64,000 bases of DNA from NCBI RefSeq assembly GCF_963259705.1, contig NC_081848.1, positions 54,549,895-54,613,894 on the forward strand, given 5' to 3'. This document shows positions 23,594 through 36,289 of the stretch, piece by piece (position 1 is the stretch's first letter; each line of letters opens with the position of its first letter). A program made the translations under genes and the position numbers. Below the pieces are notes generated by a model that made no database searches, had not been told where the DNA came from, and saw only the letters and a program-made list of their open reading frames with translations. The DNA comes from Myotis daubentonii (taxonomy: Eukaryota > Chordata > Mammalia > Chiroptera > Vespertilionidae).

Positions 23594-23903
23594 CTAGAGG
23601 CCTGGTGCATGGATTCATGCACTGGTGGGGTCCCTCAGCCTGGCCTGCTGGGATTGAGCCAAAACTGCTCTCCAACATCCCCCCGAGGAGTCCCAGATTG
23701 TGAGAGGGTGGTTCTCAGGTGACGCACCCGGAATCAGCCTCCCTCCTCTCTGGTTCCGGGTGTATCATCTGAGAACCGCCGATGCCAAATAACCACAGCT
23801 TGACAGCTCCTGCGTTGAGCGTCTGCCCCTAGTGTTCAGTGTACATTATAGCTACCGGCCACTAGGCCGGTTGGCTGGTCACTTAGGCTTTTATATATAG
23901 AGA
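23594..23903 (-). mobile_element. Helitron, 310 bp
   Basis: On the plus strand it starts CTAGAGGCCTGGTGC, continues with the diverged hairpin tgcatggattcatgca, and ends ttatatatagaGA before T, so the element is on the minus strand. The interior has tggttccgggtgtatcatct, partly repeated in inverse around ggttctcaggtgacgcaccc. Confidence 0.85.
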
Positions 23904-23934
23904 TTGTGTTACCCCCCTTCTACTCACCCAAAGT

Positions 23935-24470
23935 TTAAAAACTCTGAGTTACCTTTGAACCATCCCCCTCTCTTGGTCCCCTCACTTAAATGTCAAGTCC
24001 TAATAATTCTAACTCCTAATGTCTTTTCCATACGCACCCCCTATTCCTTTCTCCTTTCTGCCACCTTAGTCCTGGCCCTCATTATCTCCAGCCTGAAACA
24101 ATTTCCTTAATGTCTCTCCATGCTCCCATATATCCTATACAGTTCTGCCAGATTAACCTTCCTGGGAAGAAGCTCTAATCCATCACCTTATTGTACTAAA
24201 AAGTAGTCAATGATTCCTTCATAAACTTCAATATAAAGTTCAAACTCCTTAGCCAAGAATTAAAGGTCCTCTATAACCTGAATACAACCTACATTTTCAG
24301 ACATATATTCCATATGTATTTTTGCATACTTTTTTTATAAGTAAGATGGTCCCCTCTCTACACTTTTGCAAAATTGTCTTTGCTCTTCTTGGCCTTTTGC
24401 TTTCCATATAAATTTTCCAATCACCTTTAAGTGCCCTACCACTAAACATTCACAAATCCATTTGTTATTT
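23935..24470 (+). repeat. L2 LINE relic
   Basis: Contains L2 3' phrases: ccagattaaccttcctggg, ataaagttcaaactccttag, aaggtcctctataacctgaa. Confidence 0.75.
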
Positions 24471-24499
24471 TTATTAAAAATTTATTGAATTTGTAGATT

Positions 24500-25795
24500 A
24501 ATGTGATAAGATTTTTTTCATTTTTATTGAATTTATTGGGGTGACATTAATAAAATTATAGAAGATTTAGGTGTACAATTCTATAACACATCATCTGTAT
24601 ATTGTATTGTGTATTCACACCCCAAGTCAAGAGATTTCAGTTTATTATGTTATTTAGTGTTGCTATCCACAAATATGATATAACTCTCCATTTATCCAAA
24701 TATTTTATGTCAGTAAGTTTTATAATTTTCTCTTTTTTAATATATTTTTAATGATTTCAGACAGGGAGGGGGAGAGAGAGAGAAATATCAATGATGTGAA
24801 AGAATCATTGATTGGCTGCTTCCTGCACAGCCCTACTAGGGATCAAGCCTGCAAGCTAGGCATGTGCCCTGACCGGGAATTGAACCACAACCTCTTGGTT
24901 CATATGTCCATGCTCAACCGCTGAACCATGCCAGTCAGACTACAATTTTCTTAAAGGATGTGTATATTTTATTTCTTTTTACCTTTTGACCTCTTCACCC
25001 ATTTCTCCCATCATCACCCTTTTGGGTTTTTTGTTTTGTTTGTTTGTCTGTTTGTTTTAGAATCCACATAAAAGTGAGATCAAATGGTATTTGTCTTTCT
25101 GTGTCTGACTTATTTCACTTAATATAATGCCCTTGAGGTCCACCCATTATTGCTGTAAATGGCAAGATTTCATTATTTTTATGGCTGAATCATATTCAAT
25201 TGTATATATACACCACCTATTCTTTATCCATTTACCCATCCATTGACACTTAAATTACTTCCATATTTTGGCTGTTGTAAATAATGCTGCAATGAACATG
25301 GTGATACTTATATCTTTTTGAGTTAGTGTTGGGTGTGTTTTTTCCCAGATAAACACCCAGAAGTAAAATCAATGGATCTATGGTGGTTCTATTTTTATTT
25401 TAGGAACCTCCATACTGTTTTCCATAGTGGTTATAACAGTTTACATCCCCACCAACAATGCATAAGAGTTCTCTTTTCTCCACATCCTCACTGACACTTG
25501 TAATTTCTTGTCCTTTTTATAACAGCCATTCTAAAGTTATATAAATTCTTTACATATTTTGGAAATTAGCCCTTTATCAGACATATGATTTACAAGTATT
25601 TTCTCACATTCCATCAGATGCCTTTTCATTTTGTTGATGGTTTCCTTTGCTGTGCAGAAACTTTCTAGTATGATATAGTCCCACTTATCAAGTTTTCCTT
25701 TTGCTGCTTTTTCTTTGGGTGTCATATTCAAAATGTCATCACCAAAACCAATATCAATGAGCTACCACCTATCTTTTCTTCTAAGAGTTTTATGA
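24500..25795 (-). mobile_element. L1 3' portion, antisense (3' arm of an inverted L1)
   Basis: From the left: L1 3'UTR (ttattggggtgacattaata, ttaggtgtacaattctataa), then ORF2 3' end (gctgcaatgaacatggtgat, catactgttttccatagtgg, gatgccttttcattttgttg). A Ves SINE is nested at 24732-24940. It meets a sense ORF2 segment head to head near 25795. Frames are broken. Confidence 0.85.
24732..24940 (-). mobile_element. Ves-type SINE nested in L1
   Basis: Full-length antisense SINE: the A-rich tail is at the left, the tRNA-like head at the right (gaattgaaccacaacctctt, gctcaaccgctgaaccatgc). Near-duplicate flanks, tataattttct and tacaattttct, give the target duplication. Confidence 0.85.
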
Positions 25796-25799
25796 TCAA

Positions 25800-27290
25800 C
25801 AACAATAAAAACAATAAAAAAAATCAAGCACTTGGAGGCTAAATAGCATGCTATTCAACCATGATTGGGTTACCAAAGAGATCAAAGAAGAAATAAAAAA
25901 CATCCTGGAAACAAATGGCAATGAACACCACAATCCAAAATCTATGAGACACAGTGAAAGCAGTCCTGAGGGAGAAGTGCATAGCACTACAGGACTACCT
26001 TAAAAAACAAGAAAAACTTATAATAAATTATCTAACCCTACAACTTCAAGAATTAGAAAGAGAGCAATAAGAAAAGCCCAGAGTAAGCAGAAGGAAGGAA
26101 ATAATAAAGATCACAGTGGAAATAAATGACACAGAGACCAAAAAAAAAAAATGCAAAAGATCAATAAAACCAAGAGCTGGTTCTTTGAAAGGATAAACAA
26201 GACTGATGAACCTCTAGCCAGGCTCACCAAGGAACAAAGAGAGAGGACCCAAATAAACAAAATCAGAAATGAAAGAGGTGAAGTAACAACTGACCCCACA
26301 GAAATACAAAGGATTGTAAAAAAAAAAAAAATACTATGAACAACTCTATTCCAACAAAATGAACAACCTAGACGAAATGGACATATTCCTAGAAAAATAC
26401 AGTCTTCTAAAACTCAATCAGGAAGAATCAAAAAATCTGAATAGGTTGATAACTATGGAGGAAATTGAAGCAGTAATCAATAAAACTTCCAGCATACAAA
26501 AGCTCTGGTCCAGACAGCTTCACAGGGGAGGTTTACTAAACATTCAAAGAAGAACTAAAACCTACCCTTCTCAGACTATTCCAAAAATTCAAGAGGAAGG
26601 CACACTTCCAAGCTCTTTCTGTAAAGCCAGCATTATCCTAATCCAAAACCAGATAAAGACACTACAGAGGAAGAGAATTACAGGCTATATCCCTGATGAA
26701 CATAGATACTAAAATCCTCAACAAAATTCTAGCAAATTGGAAGAAATAAAACTGTCATTATTTGCAGATGACATGTTATTGTACATAGAAAACCCTAAAG
26801 ACTCCATCAAAAAACTACTAGATTTCATAAATAAATTTGGCAATGTAGAAGGATACAGAATTAATACCCAGAATCCTATGGCTTTTTTACACACCAATAA
26901 TTAACTCACAGAAAGAGAAACTAAAAAAAAGAAAAAGAATGAAAGAAATGAAAAAAATCCCATTTACCATTTCACCAAAAAAATTAAGACATCTAGGAAT
27001 AAACTTAACTAAGGAGGTAAAAAACCTTTACTCAGAAAACTAAAGGACATTAAAAAAAAGAGATAGAGGAAGACCTAAATAAATGGAAAAATATACCGTG
27101 TTCATGGACTGGTAGAATCAACATTATTAAAATATCCATACTACCCAAAGCAATCTATAGATTCAATGCAATCCCCATTAAAATACCAATGGCATATTTC
27201 ACAGACCTAGGACAAAGTCTCCAAAAATTCATATGAAATAAGAAGACCCTGAATAGCTGCAGCAATATTACCTAGAATCTCTCAATAATT
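25800..27290 (+). mobile_element. L1 ORF2 segment, sense (5' arm of an inverted L1)
   Basis: Broken ORF2 with recognisable pieces in L1 order: a region before the reverse transcriptase (ggctaaatagcatgctattc, accaagagctggttctttga), then RT-region pieces including the core encoding FADD-ML (ttatttgcagatgacatgtt), and attcaatgcaatccccatta. Large internal deletions and many stops. See the antisense partner at 24500-25795. Confidence 0.85.
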
Positions 27291-27434
27291 CACCCAGACA
27301 TTTATTCATATTTTAAATATAGTCCAGAATGTCATGATCATCTAATTTCATGAATTATAGATTAACAGGAGAAAATTAGAAATTATTCACAACTAAGCAA
27401 GGAGTAGCAGCCTGCAACCTAAAGAAGAGAAACC

Positions 27435-27484
<50 letters not shown>
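27435..27484. repeat. (CA)n microsatellite
   Basis: About 25 CA dinucleotides, uninterrupted. Confidence 0.97.
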
Positions 27485-27487
<3 letters not shown>

Positions 27488-28244
27488 AAAATTATATCTC
27501 TATCAAACAAACACAAGAACTCCAAAGTTTCATAACTACAAGGAAATAACCATAGAGCCAAACAGTCTTAATTATCCCAATGATTTCTGGGGGCATCATT
27601 ACATATAGCATGGTAAAATAACTGATATTTATAATATTATAATCATTTTAATACCTCAAATTTATGCAGTTTGCAGTTCATACGAAGACTTTTATATTCA
27701 TTATTATAGTTAATTCTCAAAATGTTTGAGTTACCAAGTCAGATATAGGTACCATATCAAATTTTAAATTTTGTGGCTCAGGGATATTTTAGAACTTACC
27801 CAGGGTCATGTTAATTGTTAGATAGGTATTGGCGTTCATAGGCTACTGCATCATGACTTCAAATCATCAAATAATATTTACTTTTATGCTATATAACGTG
27901 GTTAGTAAGACAGAAAAGCATGTAATACATTCTAGAATTTCCACAAAAATTACTGATGTGCTAAACACATCCACAAAAATTAATTTGTAACTTTCACAAA
28001 ATTTAATTTGAAAGTTTTTAAATTTTTGAGCCCTTGAACGAATAAAATTAAGTAACATGAAAAATTCCCTTATATCAAATCCCCATTCCCCTATATGCCA
28101 CAGAGATTTAAACTTACAATGTTAGTAGTAAATCCAGAACCATTAATTATCCTACATTTTAAAGTCTAAAATCTGTACATAAAATATAAAAGAACATGCA
28201 CATTATAGCAATCACTTAGATTTGATTTATTTAACTGAAAACAA

Positions 28245-28462
28245 AGAAGCGTCAGAGGGAAGGTGGGGATGGAGGTGGCAAGGGAGAGATTAACCAAAGA
28301 ACTTGTATGCATACTAGTATATGCATAACCCATGGACACAGGCAATAGTGTCGTGAAGGCCTGGGGGATGGGGGGTGGAAGGTAGCAGGTGCAGGGTAGA
28401 GGAGATTAATGGGGGAGAAAAGGGAGACATCTGTAATACTTTCAACAATAAAGATAAATTTT
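28245..28462 (+). mobile_element. Bat-type L1 3'UTR, 5'-truncated
   Basis: Contains gagattaaccaaagaacttg, gtatgcatactagtatatgc, ataacccatggacacaggca, then agacatctgtaatactttca and caataaagataaa. It matches the other 3'UTR copies in this window. Confidence 0.85.
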
Positions 28463-29027
28463 TACTAAGTATTATTAAAGAGTCTAGAGATACTTGAACC
28501 TAGGTGGATTCTTGTGGGAGAGAAGGTAGATATGGAATATTAGAGTAGATGTCCTATGTCAAAGCACTTCCCCCTTGAACATTTAGCTTTAACAATATTA
28601 GAAACCCTCAATGCTATAACGTTTGGAAGTAAAATAATAATATTTATAATATTTCTAAAAATGAGGAGAAATAAATTGCTTTGGGTTTTCTTTTTGCTTT
28701 TAAAGCAATTGATTTTTCATAATCAAACACTATCCAACAATAGGAAGTAGGAGAGAGAAAATTAAAGTTGCAGCTGAAAAAAATTCCTATACTGCCTTTT
28801 TCCAGGGCAAGGCTTATAGTCAGTTTAAAACCTTGATTTGTTATCGTAAGAACAAAAAAATGCACAAAAATGTTACATAAATGGAGCTATCTGCTTAACA
28901 CTCCTAATGGATCACAATCTGCCATCACCATGGTAACCTCTGAATAACTTTTTCCAGGCTAGTGCCAATTATGCACTTCTCTGGCCCTTGAAATCCCACT
29001 CTTTTTTTTTAAGGCCTGGAATTTTTA

Positions 29028-29270
<243 letters not shown>

Positions 29271-29889
29271 CTAGAAAAACAGAATAAAATAAAACCATTA
29301 GAATACTTGTTTCTTTTCATATCATTGGGAGAAAAAATCCCAAACTCAGAATGACAATATGTGATGCTTAGATGGACAAAAAAAATACAGTAACTATCTC
29401 CACTTAAAAAAAAATACTAAACACTAAAGCAATTATCAAAGGAACTAACCTGAAAATGCAGATTCATACTGGTACATTGTTGTTTTTATTAAAAGCAACC
29501 TAAGTGGTTCAAAACCAATTTCAAAATGGACACCTCAACTTCTTCTGCATTTGTGCCCTTCTTTTAAAATAGTTTAGATTCAATTACTAATTATTAGAAT
29601 TGGTAAAGTTTTTCTTTAAATTGGCAGTTTAATTAGCACAGCCTAAAAATACATATACATCACAAAAACATTATCATCCTTGAACTTAGAAACAGTAGAG
29701 AAATTAGCTTCAATGATTGTTAATTGTTCATCAGAAAATATAAAAAATGTCTAAGTCACTGCCAGAAAAATAACTAACCTGAATATTTTTGTGTGTTGGG
29801 TTTGGGGAAAATCACTTTTTTTCTAGCTGTCTATCTATCAAAAGTTACAGAAACCTCTTTCTATTCCTTGCCTTTATCATAGTCACACA

Positions 29890-29972
29890 TTTCTTTTTTT
29901 CTTTTTTTGTCTTTTATTATTTGTTTTTGGGTTGTTTTTTTATTGCTTAAAGTATTACAAAGGGTATTACAT
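29890..29972 (-). mobile_element. L1 3' tail, antisense
   Basis: Poly-T-rich lead followed by ttattgcttaaagtattac and aaagggtattac, the reverse complement of the bat L1 3' end seen at 35760-35800. Only about 80 bp remain. Confidence 0.65.
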
Positions 29973-30316
29973 TTTTTTTGTCATGTGGTATTTAGAAATG
30001 GTTTGTTGTTTATGTTTGTTTACAAAAGAACAAGTTTGTTACAGAAATATTTGCACATGAATTACTTCACAGTACAGGGAAAGTTGGCCAACTGTGAGGA
30101 GGAAAAACAAATCTTAGATTAAAAATAATAGACACCTAAAAGTTTATAGAAAGAAAATATTTAAATATCTCTCTAAACCAGAACTGAGGGCTGAAAGCAA
30201 CTACTATTTGGCCATTGCCCATCAGTAGTCTTGCGTTCGCCTTATCTGTCTGTGCTTGGGCAGTCTCTCTCCCAATAAGAAATGTCGTGAACTAAAGCCT
30301 TTGTGATTCTCATCAG

Positions 30317-30408
30317 AAGCTTGAAAATCCTATCTGCTCGTATATTTCTCTCCATCTTCACAAAGAAGCCTGGCAAGCTTCCAGAACTACTAGAGGAAGA
30401 AGCAGCAG
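30317..30408 (+). other. Possible plus-strand exon (antisense to SOX6)
   Basis: Between a tgattctcatcag acceptor and a consensus donor CAG|GTAAGTTAC lies 92 bp with an open frame ending PGKLPELLEEEAA. The polypyrimidine tract is weak. No partner exon could be identified, and the direction is opposite to SOX6. It may be chance or part of a non-coding RNA. Confidence 0.15.
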
Positions 30409-30489
30409 GTAAGTTACAGTTAATAATTAGTGGGAAGGGATGGAAGGAAAAGGAATCTAGAGAAGTAAGTTTCCTCATATATTAAATAA

Positions 30490-30665
30490 TAATTGTACTC
30501 AATAAATGTTAGGTATGTATACATTACTGTCATTTTACAGAAGGTAGGAATAAAACTTATTTTCAGGGTTATTGGGAGCATATAATGAGATAACAGTTAT
30601 AAAGTAATTAGACTCAATGCTAAGCTCATAGGCAGTGGTGTTTAATAAAAGGTGCTATTATGCTG
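30490..30665 (+). repeat. MIR-like relic
   Basis: Diverged MIR 3' half: ttattgggagcatataatga and aatgctaagctcataggcag. Confidence 0.55.
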
Positions 30666-30779
30666 ATGGAAGGAGCAGACTTAGGAATGGAGTCAAGGAG
30701 GATTATCCCCCCTCTGAACCTAAACATTTTTCTAGTGAAAAATATTATGAGTCTTGAACTAAATTGAATATTGTGAAGT

Positions 30780-31112
30780 CTGTGAAAATATTTTTAAAAC
30801 TACTGAATTGTATACATCAAATGGATAAATAGTTATGTGTATTATATCCCAATAAAGCTATTAAAATATTGTGAGTCAAGGAATTAAGCAAAGAAATAAA
30901 AAGACTTATGGACACAGACAACAGTATAGTGCTTGCCAGAGGGAAGGTGGGATGGGGGAAGGTAGAAGAAGGTAAAGGGGGGATAAATGGTGACGGAAGG
31001 AGACTCAACTTGGGGTGGTAAACACACAATACACTATACAGATGATGTGTTGCAGAATTGTATACCTGAAACCTGTATAATTTTACTAACCAAATGTCAG
31101 CCCAATAAATTC
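30780..31112 (+). mobile_element. L1 3'UTR relics
   Basis: A short tail (atcccaataaagctattaaa) followed by an L1 3'UTR with gtgcttgccagagggaaggt, ttgcagaattgtatacctga and cccaataaattcaatttta. Confidence 0.75.
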
Positions 31113-31500
31113 AATTTTAAAAAATCTATAGATTCAACACAATCCCTATTAAAATACCAACAGCATACTTCATAGAACTAGAACAAATACTCCAAAAGTT
31201 TATACAGAATCATAAAACCCCAAATAGCTGCAGCAATCTTGAGAAAAAAGAACGAAGTTGGAGAGATCACAATACTGGATATCAAACTATACAACAAAGC
31301 TATTATAACCAAAACAGCCTGGTACTGGCACAAGAACTACATATAGACCAATGGATCAGAAGAGAAACCTCAGAAATTGACCCACACCATTACAAGTCAA
31401 TTAATATTTGACAAAGGAGGCCAAGAACATACCATGGAGTAAAGACAGCCTCTTCAACAAATGGTGTTAGGAAAACTGGGCAGACACATGCGAAAAATTA
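31113..31500 (+). mobile_element. L1 ORF2 fragment
   Basis: ORF2 sequence in sense order: gattcaacacaatccctatt, aatagctgcagcaatcttga, cagcctggtactggcacaag, caacaaatggtgttaggaaa. Truncated at both ends. Confidence 0.85.
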
Positions 31501-32871
31501 TTGTGAGCCAAATCTTAATCTTTTCCACATTCCCATTGTTGGCACAATGACTATCACAGAGTAAATGCTCATTACATTTGTGCTGAAATCAAGTAAAAAT
31601 GATACAATTAAATGGGGCAGGGCAGGAAAGAGAGCTCTTCTTTACCTTGGTCCTAGATCTCTTCCTTCCCAGGAGAGATGTTATATTCCATTAAAGTTTA
31701 CAATAATGCTGTGGAGTGTTGCAGAGGAATTCCACTAGATGCCAATCATGTTTAGGCCTTAAACATGGCTTTTCGGAATGGTCTCTTGATTCTTCACTTT
31801 GGACAAACAAAAACTGAGATATGTTTTGGAAAGCCATTTTGACCTCTTAATACTGTCCCTGTCAGAAATGTTTTTGAATTGATAATAACCATTTGATCAA
31901 TCAGGCTTCAGTCACTTTCATTTCAAATGCAAACTAGTCTTATAGCATAGCCTAAAAGTCAAACACAAATTCTGATTCAATCTAAGGGATTCAAGACCAA
32001 GTCAAAACATGAGGAGGTGTTGCTTACAGATGACTCACCATTGTCCATAATAAAGCAAATTTTTCCATCACTCGAAATATGGTAAGAGTAGCTCTCCAGC
32101 CTGAGTAACAACTTTAAGTTGTCCTTAAAGCATTTGGGCTCCATACAGTACCACTTTTTTCTCTCAGGACTAATTTCAGTCTTACTCATGTCACTTACTT
32201 GTTAGATCAACTACAATTCTTGTTTTTTTTTTACTCATGGTAATGTGGTCACTGCCATCTTGCACCACAGACAGTAACCATGGGTTCCCACACCAATTAC
32301 CCACACACTGTCCTCAGCCCCATAATGTGTGCCAAGTGGCTCAACACCACCAAGAAGCAGGGAACAAGAAGCTGAAAAGTCATGATTTCACCAAGGCACC
32401 CAGATAGGCAGTGAATGAAATCACAAATGGCTTAAATCATATAAGTAATCTTATAACATTCTTAGGAACAATAGAAAGGCACAAAATTTATAATTTTGGC
32501 CCTCACTTTTATCTTTCTAAACCTTAAGCAGTATTGGCCTTTCATGAGTGGAGGCCTCTAGGCATTTTATCTGAGTAAAGGGGCACACAAATCCAAACAC
32601 TTTCAGTGAAGAAATTACTGTTCAATAAAAGGCAATCATGCCAAATTTTAAAAAGAGACTTGACTAAGAATCTCTAATCTTTTTTTCTAGAGGACTAAAT
32701 CATTTTTAAATACATTTTCTTAAGAAAAAAAGCTCAACTTACTCTGTAAGTTTTAAAAACAAGTTCTATGAAATATCAATTGAGGCAAGATTCCCAATGA
32801 TAATATCTGAGTCTTAATGCATGTCACTGCAGCACAACGGTGGAGAGATCTGAGACAATATTTCCCTAAAG

Positions 32872-33051
32872 CAGTGATTCTCAAACTTCAAGATATAGAA
32901 TCCCTTGGCAAGTATGTTAAATGCAGATTCCTTCATCTCCTCCCATACCCTGAAGAGTAGAACTCGGGAATATAAATTTTGAGGAACATCTCAAGTGATT
33001 CTGATCACAGTTACTTTAATTCTGATGTACCTCACTTTAAGAAACATCAAT
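32872..33051 (+). mobile_element. MER5-like hAT relic
   Basis: Begins cagtgattctcaaacttcaa, contains ttaaatgcagattccttcat, ends near ctttaagaaacatcaat. An 8-bp flank duplication with one mismatch (ccctaaag/ccctaagg) is visible. Confidence 0.75.
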
Positions 33052-33619
33052 CCCTAAGGCAAATGAAATAAATGTGCTTTGCCTTAATGTTATAATGCAG
33101 ATATAATTATGAATAATTTTAAGAAGCCTGGTTAGTTGTAATTTTTAAAAATAACATAAAGGAGATTACCTCTCTTCTTTTGACCTTTCTTGTGAAAACA
33201 ACCGCTGAATAACATGACTGAACACATGAACATCACAAAAAGCAGAGTATATGGGGCACGGAATAAGCATTAGTTCATTCAAAGAAAATTTTCTATAAAT
33301 TTGTTTTCTTTCAACCCTTAACATCAGTGACCTCACCAGACCTAACAGCAAAAATTTTTTTCAAAATATTACTCATAAGAATCTTAGTCCTAATATAATG
33401 AATAAAGTAATGTTGTTGATTCAAATGATGTAAAGAGTATTTCACTGGAAATCAGTTAAACACAGTACAAAAATTATATGTAGAAGAGTGAAAAAGTACC
33501 CAGTAGGACCAGAAAAAAAAGTCAATAGGCAGAGTTTCTAGAAAAGGAAAGCAATTTTCACAAATTAAGAATATTTTAGTAAGATGTTTTTGTGTCTGAA
33601 GGGATAAAAAAGTAAATAG

Positions 33620-33912
33620 TAAAAACAAAACATGTATGGATGGTGACAGGTGTTAACTACACTTATTGTGATGATCACTTCACAATATATACAAATACTG
33701 AATCATTATGCTATTCACATGAATTATTATGCTGTACACCTAAAACTAATATAACATTTTACATCAATTATACATCAATTAAAAAACATGTGAGGTAATG
33801 GATGCTAACTTATTGTGGCAATAATTTTATAATACATACATGTCAAATCATTATGTTGTACACCTTTAACTAATGTAATGTTATTGATCAATTATATCTC
33901 AATAAAACTGGA
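33620..33912 (+). repeat. L1 3'UTR relic with internal duplication
   Basis: Two related copies of an L1MA-like tail: one with ttatgctgtacacctaaaac ending near 33785, another with ttatgttgtacacctttaac ending in atctcaataaaact near 33906. Confidence 0.65.
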
Positions 33913-34059
33913 ACAGCATATTAAAATAATATTGCTCCAATTTTTCAGGTGTGATTTCTAAATGGTGATGATATTATTGGTAAATTTCTTTCTTTTTTCC
34001 TTATTTGTGTTTTCTAACTTATAACTGATGAAATATTGCTTTTTGTGTGTTTTTTGGTA

Positions 34060-34205
34060 TTTTTAATTAAATTTTTAAATTATATTTTATAATTGTATAG
34101 CACTAGATATATGATTTAATTAGTTTCAGATATATATCATAGTGGTTAGACATTATATAACTTACTAAGTGATGGCCCTTGATAAGTCTAGCATCCACCT
34201 GGCAT
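34060..34205 (-). repeat. L1 relic, antisense
   Basis: Diverged antisense L1 3' sequence: agtttcagatatatatcata, gtggttagacattatataac, tgataagtctagcatccacc. Confidence 0.45.
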
Positions 34206-34393
34206 CAGAAATATTGTTTATATAATAAAGAGATGCTTGGAAAAAATATAAAAGTAAATTTAAGAGAATACAGTTTAGCCTTCTTGAAGATTAGTACATT
34301 ATAGTTTCCCTGTACTAAAACCAGGAAAAAAAGAAAACTTTCTTTCTTGGTATTTCTATAGTTGAGGGTTCTCAAACAACATTTTCTAATAAA

Positions 34394-35805
34394 CAACAAT
34401 GAGGTACCATCTCACACCTGTCAGACTGGCTATCATCAACAAATCAACAAACGACAAGTGCTGGAAAGGATGTGGAGAAAAAGGAACACTCATGCACTGA
34501 TGGTGGGAATGCAGACTGGTGCAGCTACTATGGAAGACAGTATGGAGTTTCCTCAAAAAAAACTAAAAATGGAACTCCCATTTGACCCTGTGATCCCACT
34601 TCTAGGAATATATCCCAAGAAACCAGAAACACCAATCAGAAAGGATATGTGCACCCATATGTTCATAGCAGCACAATTCACCATAGCTAAGATCTGGAAA
34701 CAGCCTAAGTGCCCATCAGTAGATGAATGGATTAGAAAACTGTGGTACATCTACACAATGGAATACTATGCTGCTGTAAAAAAGAAGGAACTCTTACCAT
34801 TTGCAACGGCATGGATGGAACTGGAGAGCATTATGCTAAGTGAAATAAGCCAGTCAATGAAGGAAAAATACCACATGATCTCACTCATTCATGGATAATA
34901 AAGACCATTATAAACTTATGAACAATCAACACTAATAAAAGAGAAAAATGGTAATTGGCATACGAGCTACCCTTTTCATTGGCTAATCAGGGCTATATGC
35001 AAATTAACTGCCAACTAAGATTGGCAGTTAACTGCCAACTAAGATTGGCAGTTAACTGCCAACAAGATGGCGGTTAATTTGCATATGTAGGCACAATGCA
35101 GGGAGGCGAAAGGGAAAGCAGGAAGAAGCCCCCTGCCACTGACAGTGATTGGAAACCCAGGGGAGAGCTAAGAGCTGGGGGGCAGGGCAAAGGCGGAGAT
35201 CGGAGAATCAGGTGCCTTTGCGGCCCTGGCCAGTGATAGCAGGAAGTAGGGGTGGAGCCAGCGATGGGAGCTGGGCACGGTCGAAGCTGGCAGTCCCGGG
35301 AGCTAGGGGTCCCTTGCCTGGGCCTAAAGCGGAGCCCACGATTGTGGGGCCGCTGCCACTGCGGGTCCCCGCTGCCCGGGCCGGACGCCTCAGCCAGAGG
35401 TGTCAGGGCTGGACAAGGGGCCGATCCTGCGATTGGAGGGTGATAGGGGTCAACGCCTGAGGGCTCCCAGTATGTGAGAGGGGGCAGGCTGGGCTGAGGG
35501 ACACTCCCCCCCACACACACACCCAGTGCACGAATTTCGTGCACCGGGCCCCTAGTAATAGATAAAGAGGCAGAGCTGCCTCAAACTGATTGTCAAACTG
35601 CAGCAGGAAGGCCAGGGAGGGTTGGGGGGCAGGATGGAGGGGGGTAAGAGATCAACCAAAGGACTTGCATGCATGCATATAAGCATAACCAATGGACATA
35701 AGACACTGGGGGGTAGGGGAGGCCAGGGGATTGTCAAGGGCGGGGGGAAAAAAGGACACATATGTAATACCCTTTGAATACTTTAAGCAATAAAACAATT
35801 AAAAA
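34394..35805 (+). mobile_element. 5'-truncated L1 with 16-bp target duplication, split by a Helitron
   Basis: Contains the C-terminus of L1 ORF2 (residues such as FDPVIPLLGIYPKK, VDEWIRKLWYIYTMEYYAA and LSEISQSMKEKYHMISLIHG, then a stop at 34898) followed by a 3'UTR that is interrupted at 34926-35555 and resumes with gataaagaggcagagctgcc, ending in a short A-tail. The 16-bp direct repeat aacattttctaataaa lies at 34378-34393 and 35806-35821. The ORF2 remnant is uninterrupted over about 165 codons, so this is a fairly young insertion, but it lacks all catalytic parts. Confidence 0.93.
34926..35555 (+). mobile_element. Helitron, 630 bp, nested in the L1 3'UTR
   Basis: Starts TCAACACTAATAAAAGAG after A34925 and ends CCCCTAG before T35556, with an intact hairpin gtgcacgaatttcgtgcac. 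It is a close paralogue of the copy at 18855. It has an extra about 24-bp unit containing gattggcagttaactgcc, but lacks a GC-rich internal duplication present there. No coding capacity. Confidence 0.95.
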
Positions 35806-36129
35806 AACATTTTCTAATAAATCTCATTATTTAAAAGGGCATCCTTATATCAGCTAAAATCTATATCCTTATAATTATCACCCATTATTTCTTGTTTGTC
35901 CTCAAAAGATTCACAAAATCAATTTACTCTCATTTCCCTATTAGAGTTGTTCAAACATCTTAAGAGAAGCATTAAATAGTCCTTTTCTAGGTGAAATTCC
36001 TCCAGTTTCTACAACTAATTTCTTATTTGACATAATTTCCAGATCCTTTGTCTTTCTCCTCAGATGCACTCCAGTCTCTAGATACTATACTAAAAATGGG
36101 TTGTCAATAACTGAATACAAAATTCTGCA

Positions 36130-36235
36130 TCCTCGTTTTCACTGGGAAGAAAAGTAACACTCAGAGATTATGTGGCTTCCCCTATGCCACACAGGTATAG
36201 CTGGCAGAACTAAAATCTAAATGTAGTTTTCTGAT
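36130..36235 (-). repeat. MIR relic
   Basis: Antisense MIR core: tcagagattatgtggcttcc and tgccacacaggtatagctgg. Confidence 0.65.
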
Positions 36236-36289
36236 ACCACATCCAATGTTTTTTTTTTTCCATTCCACAGTGACAATAGATAAAATTAG

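Noticed and set aside
32235..32420. Possible ribosomal-protein retrocopy next to a poly-T run
   Set aside because: The T-run and somewhat GC-richer sequence suggested a retrocopy, but I could not match either strand to a protein.
34362..34898. 178-residue plus-strand frame as a host gene
   Set aside because: It is the C-terminal remnant of L1 ORF2 with a target-site duplication, so it was annotated as a transposon.
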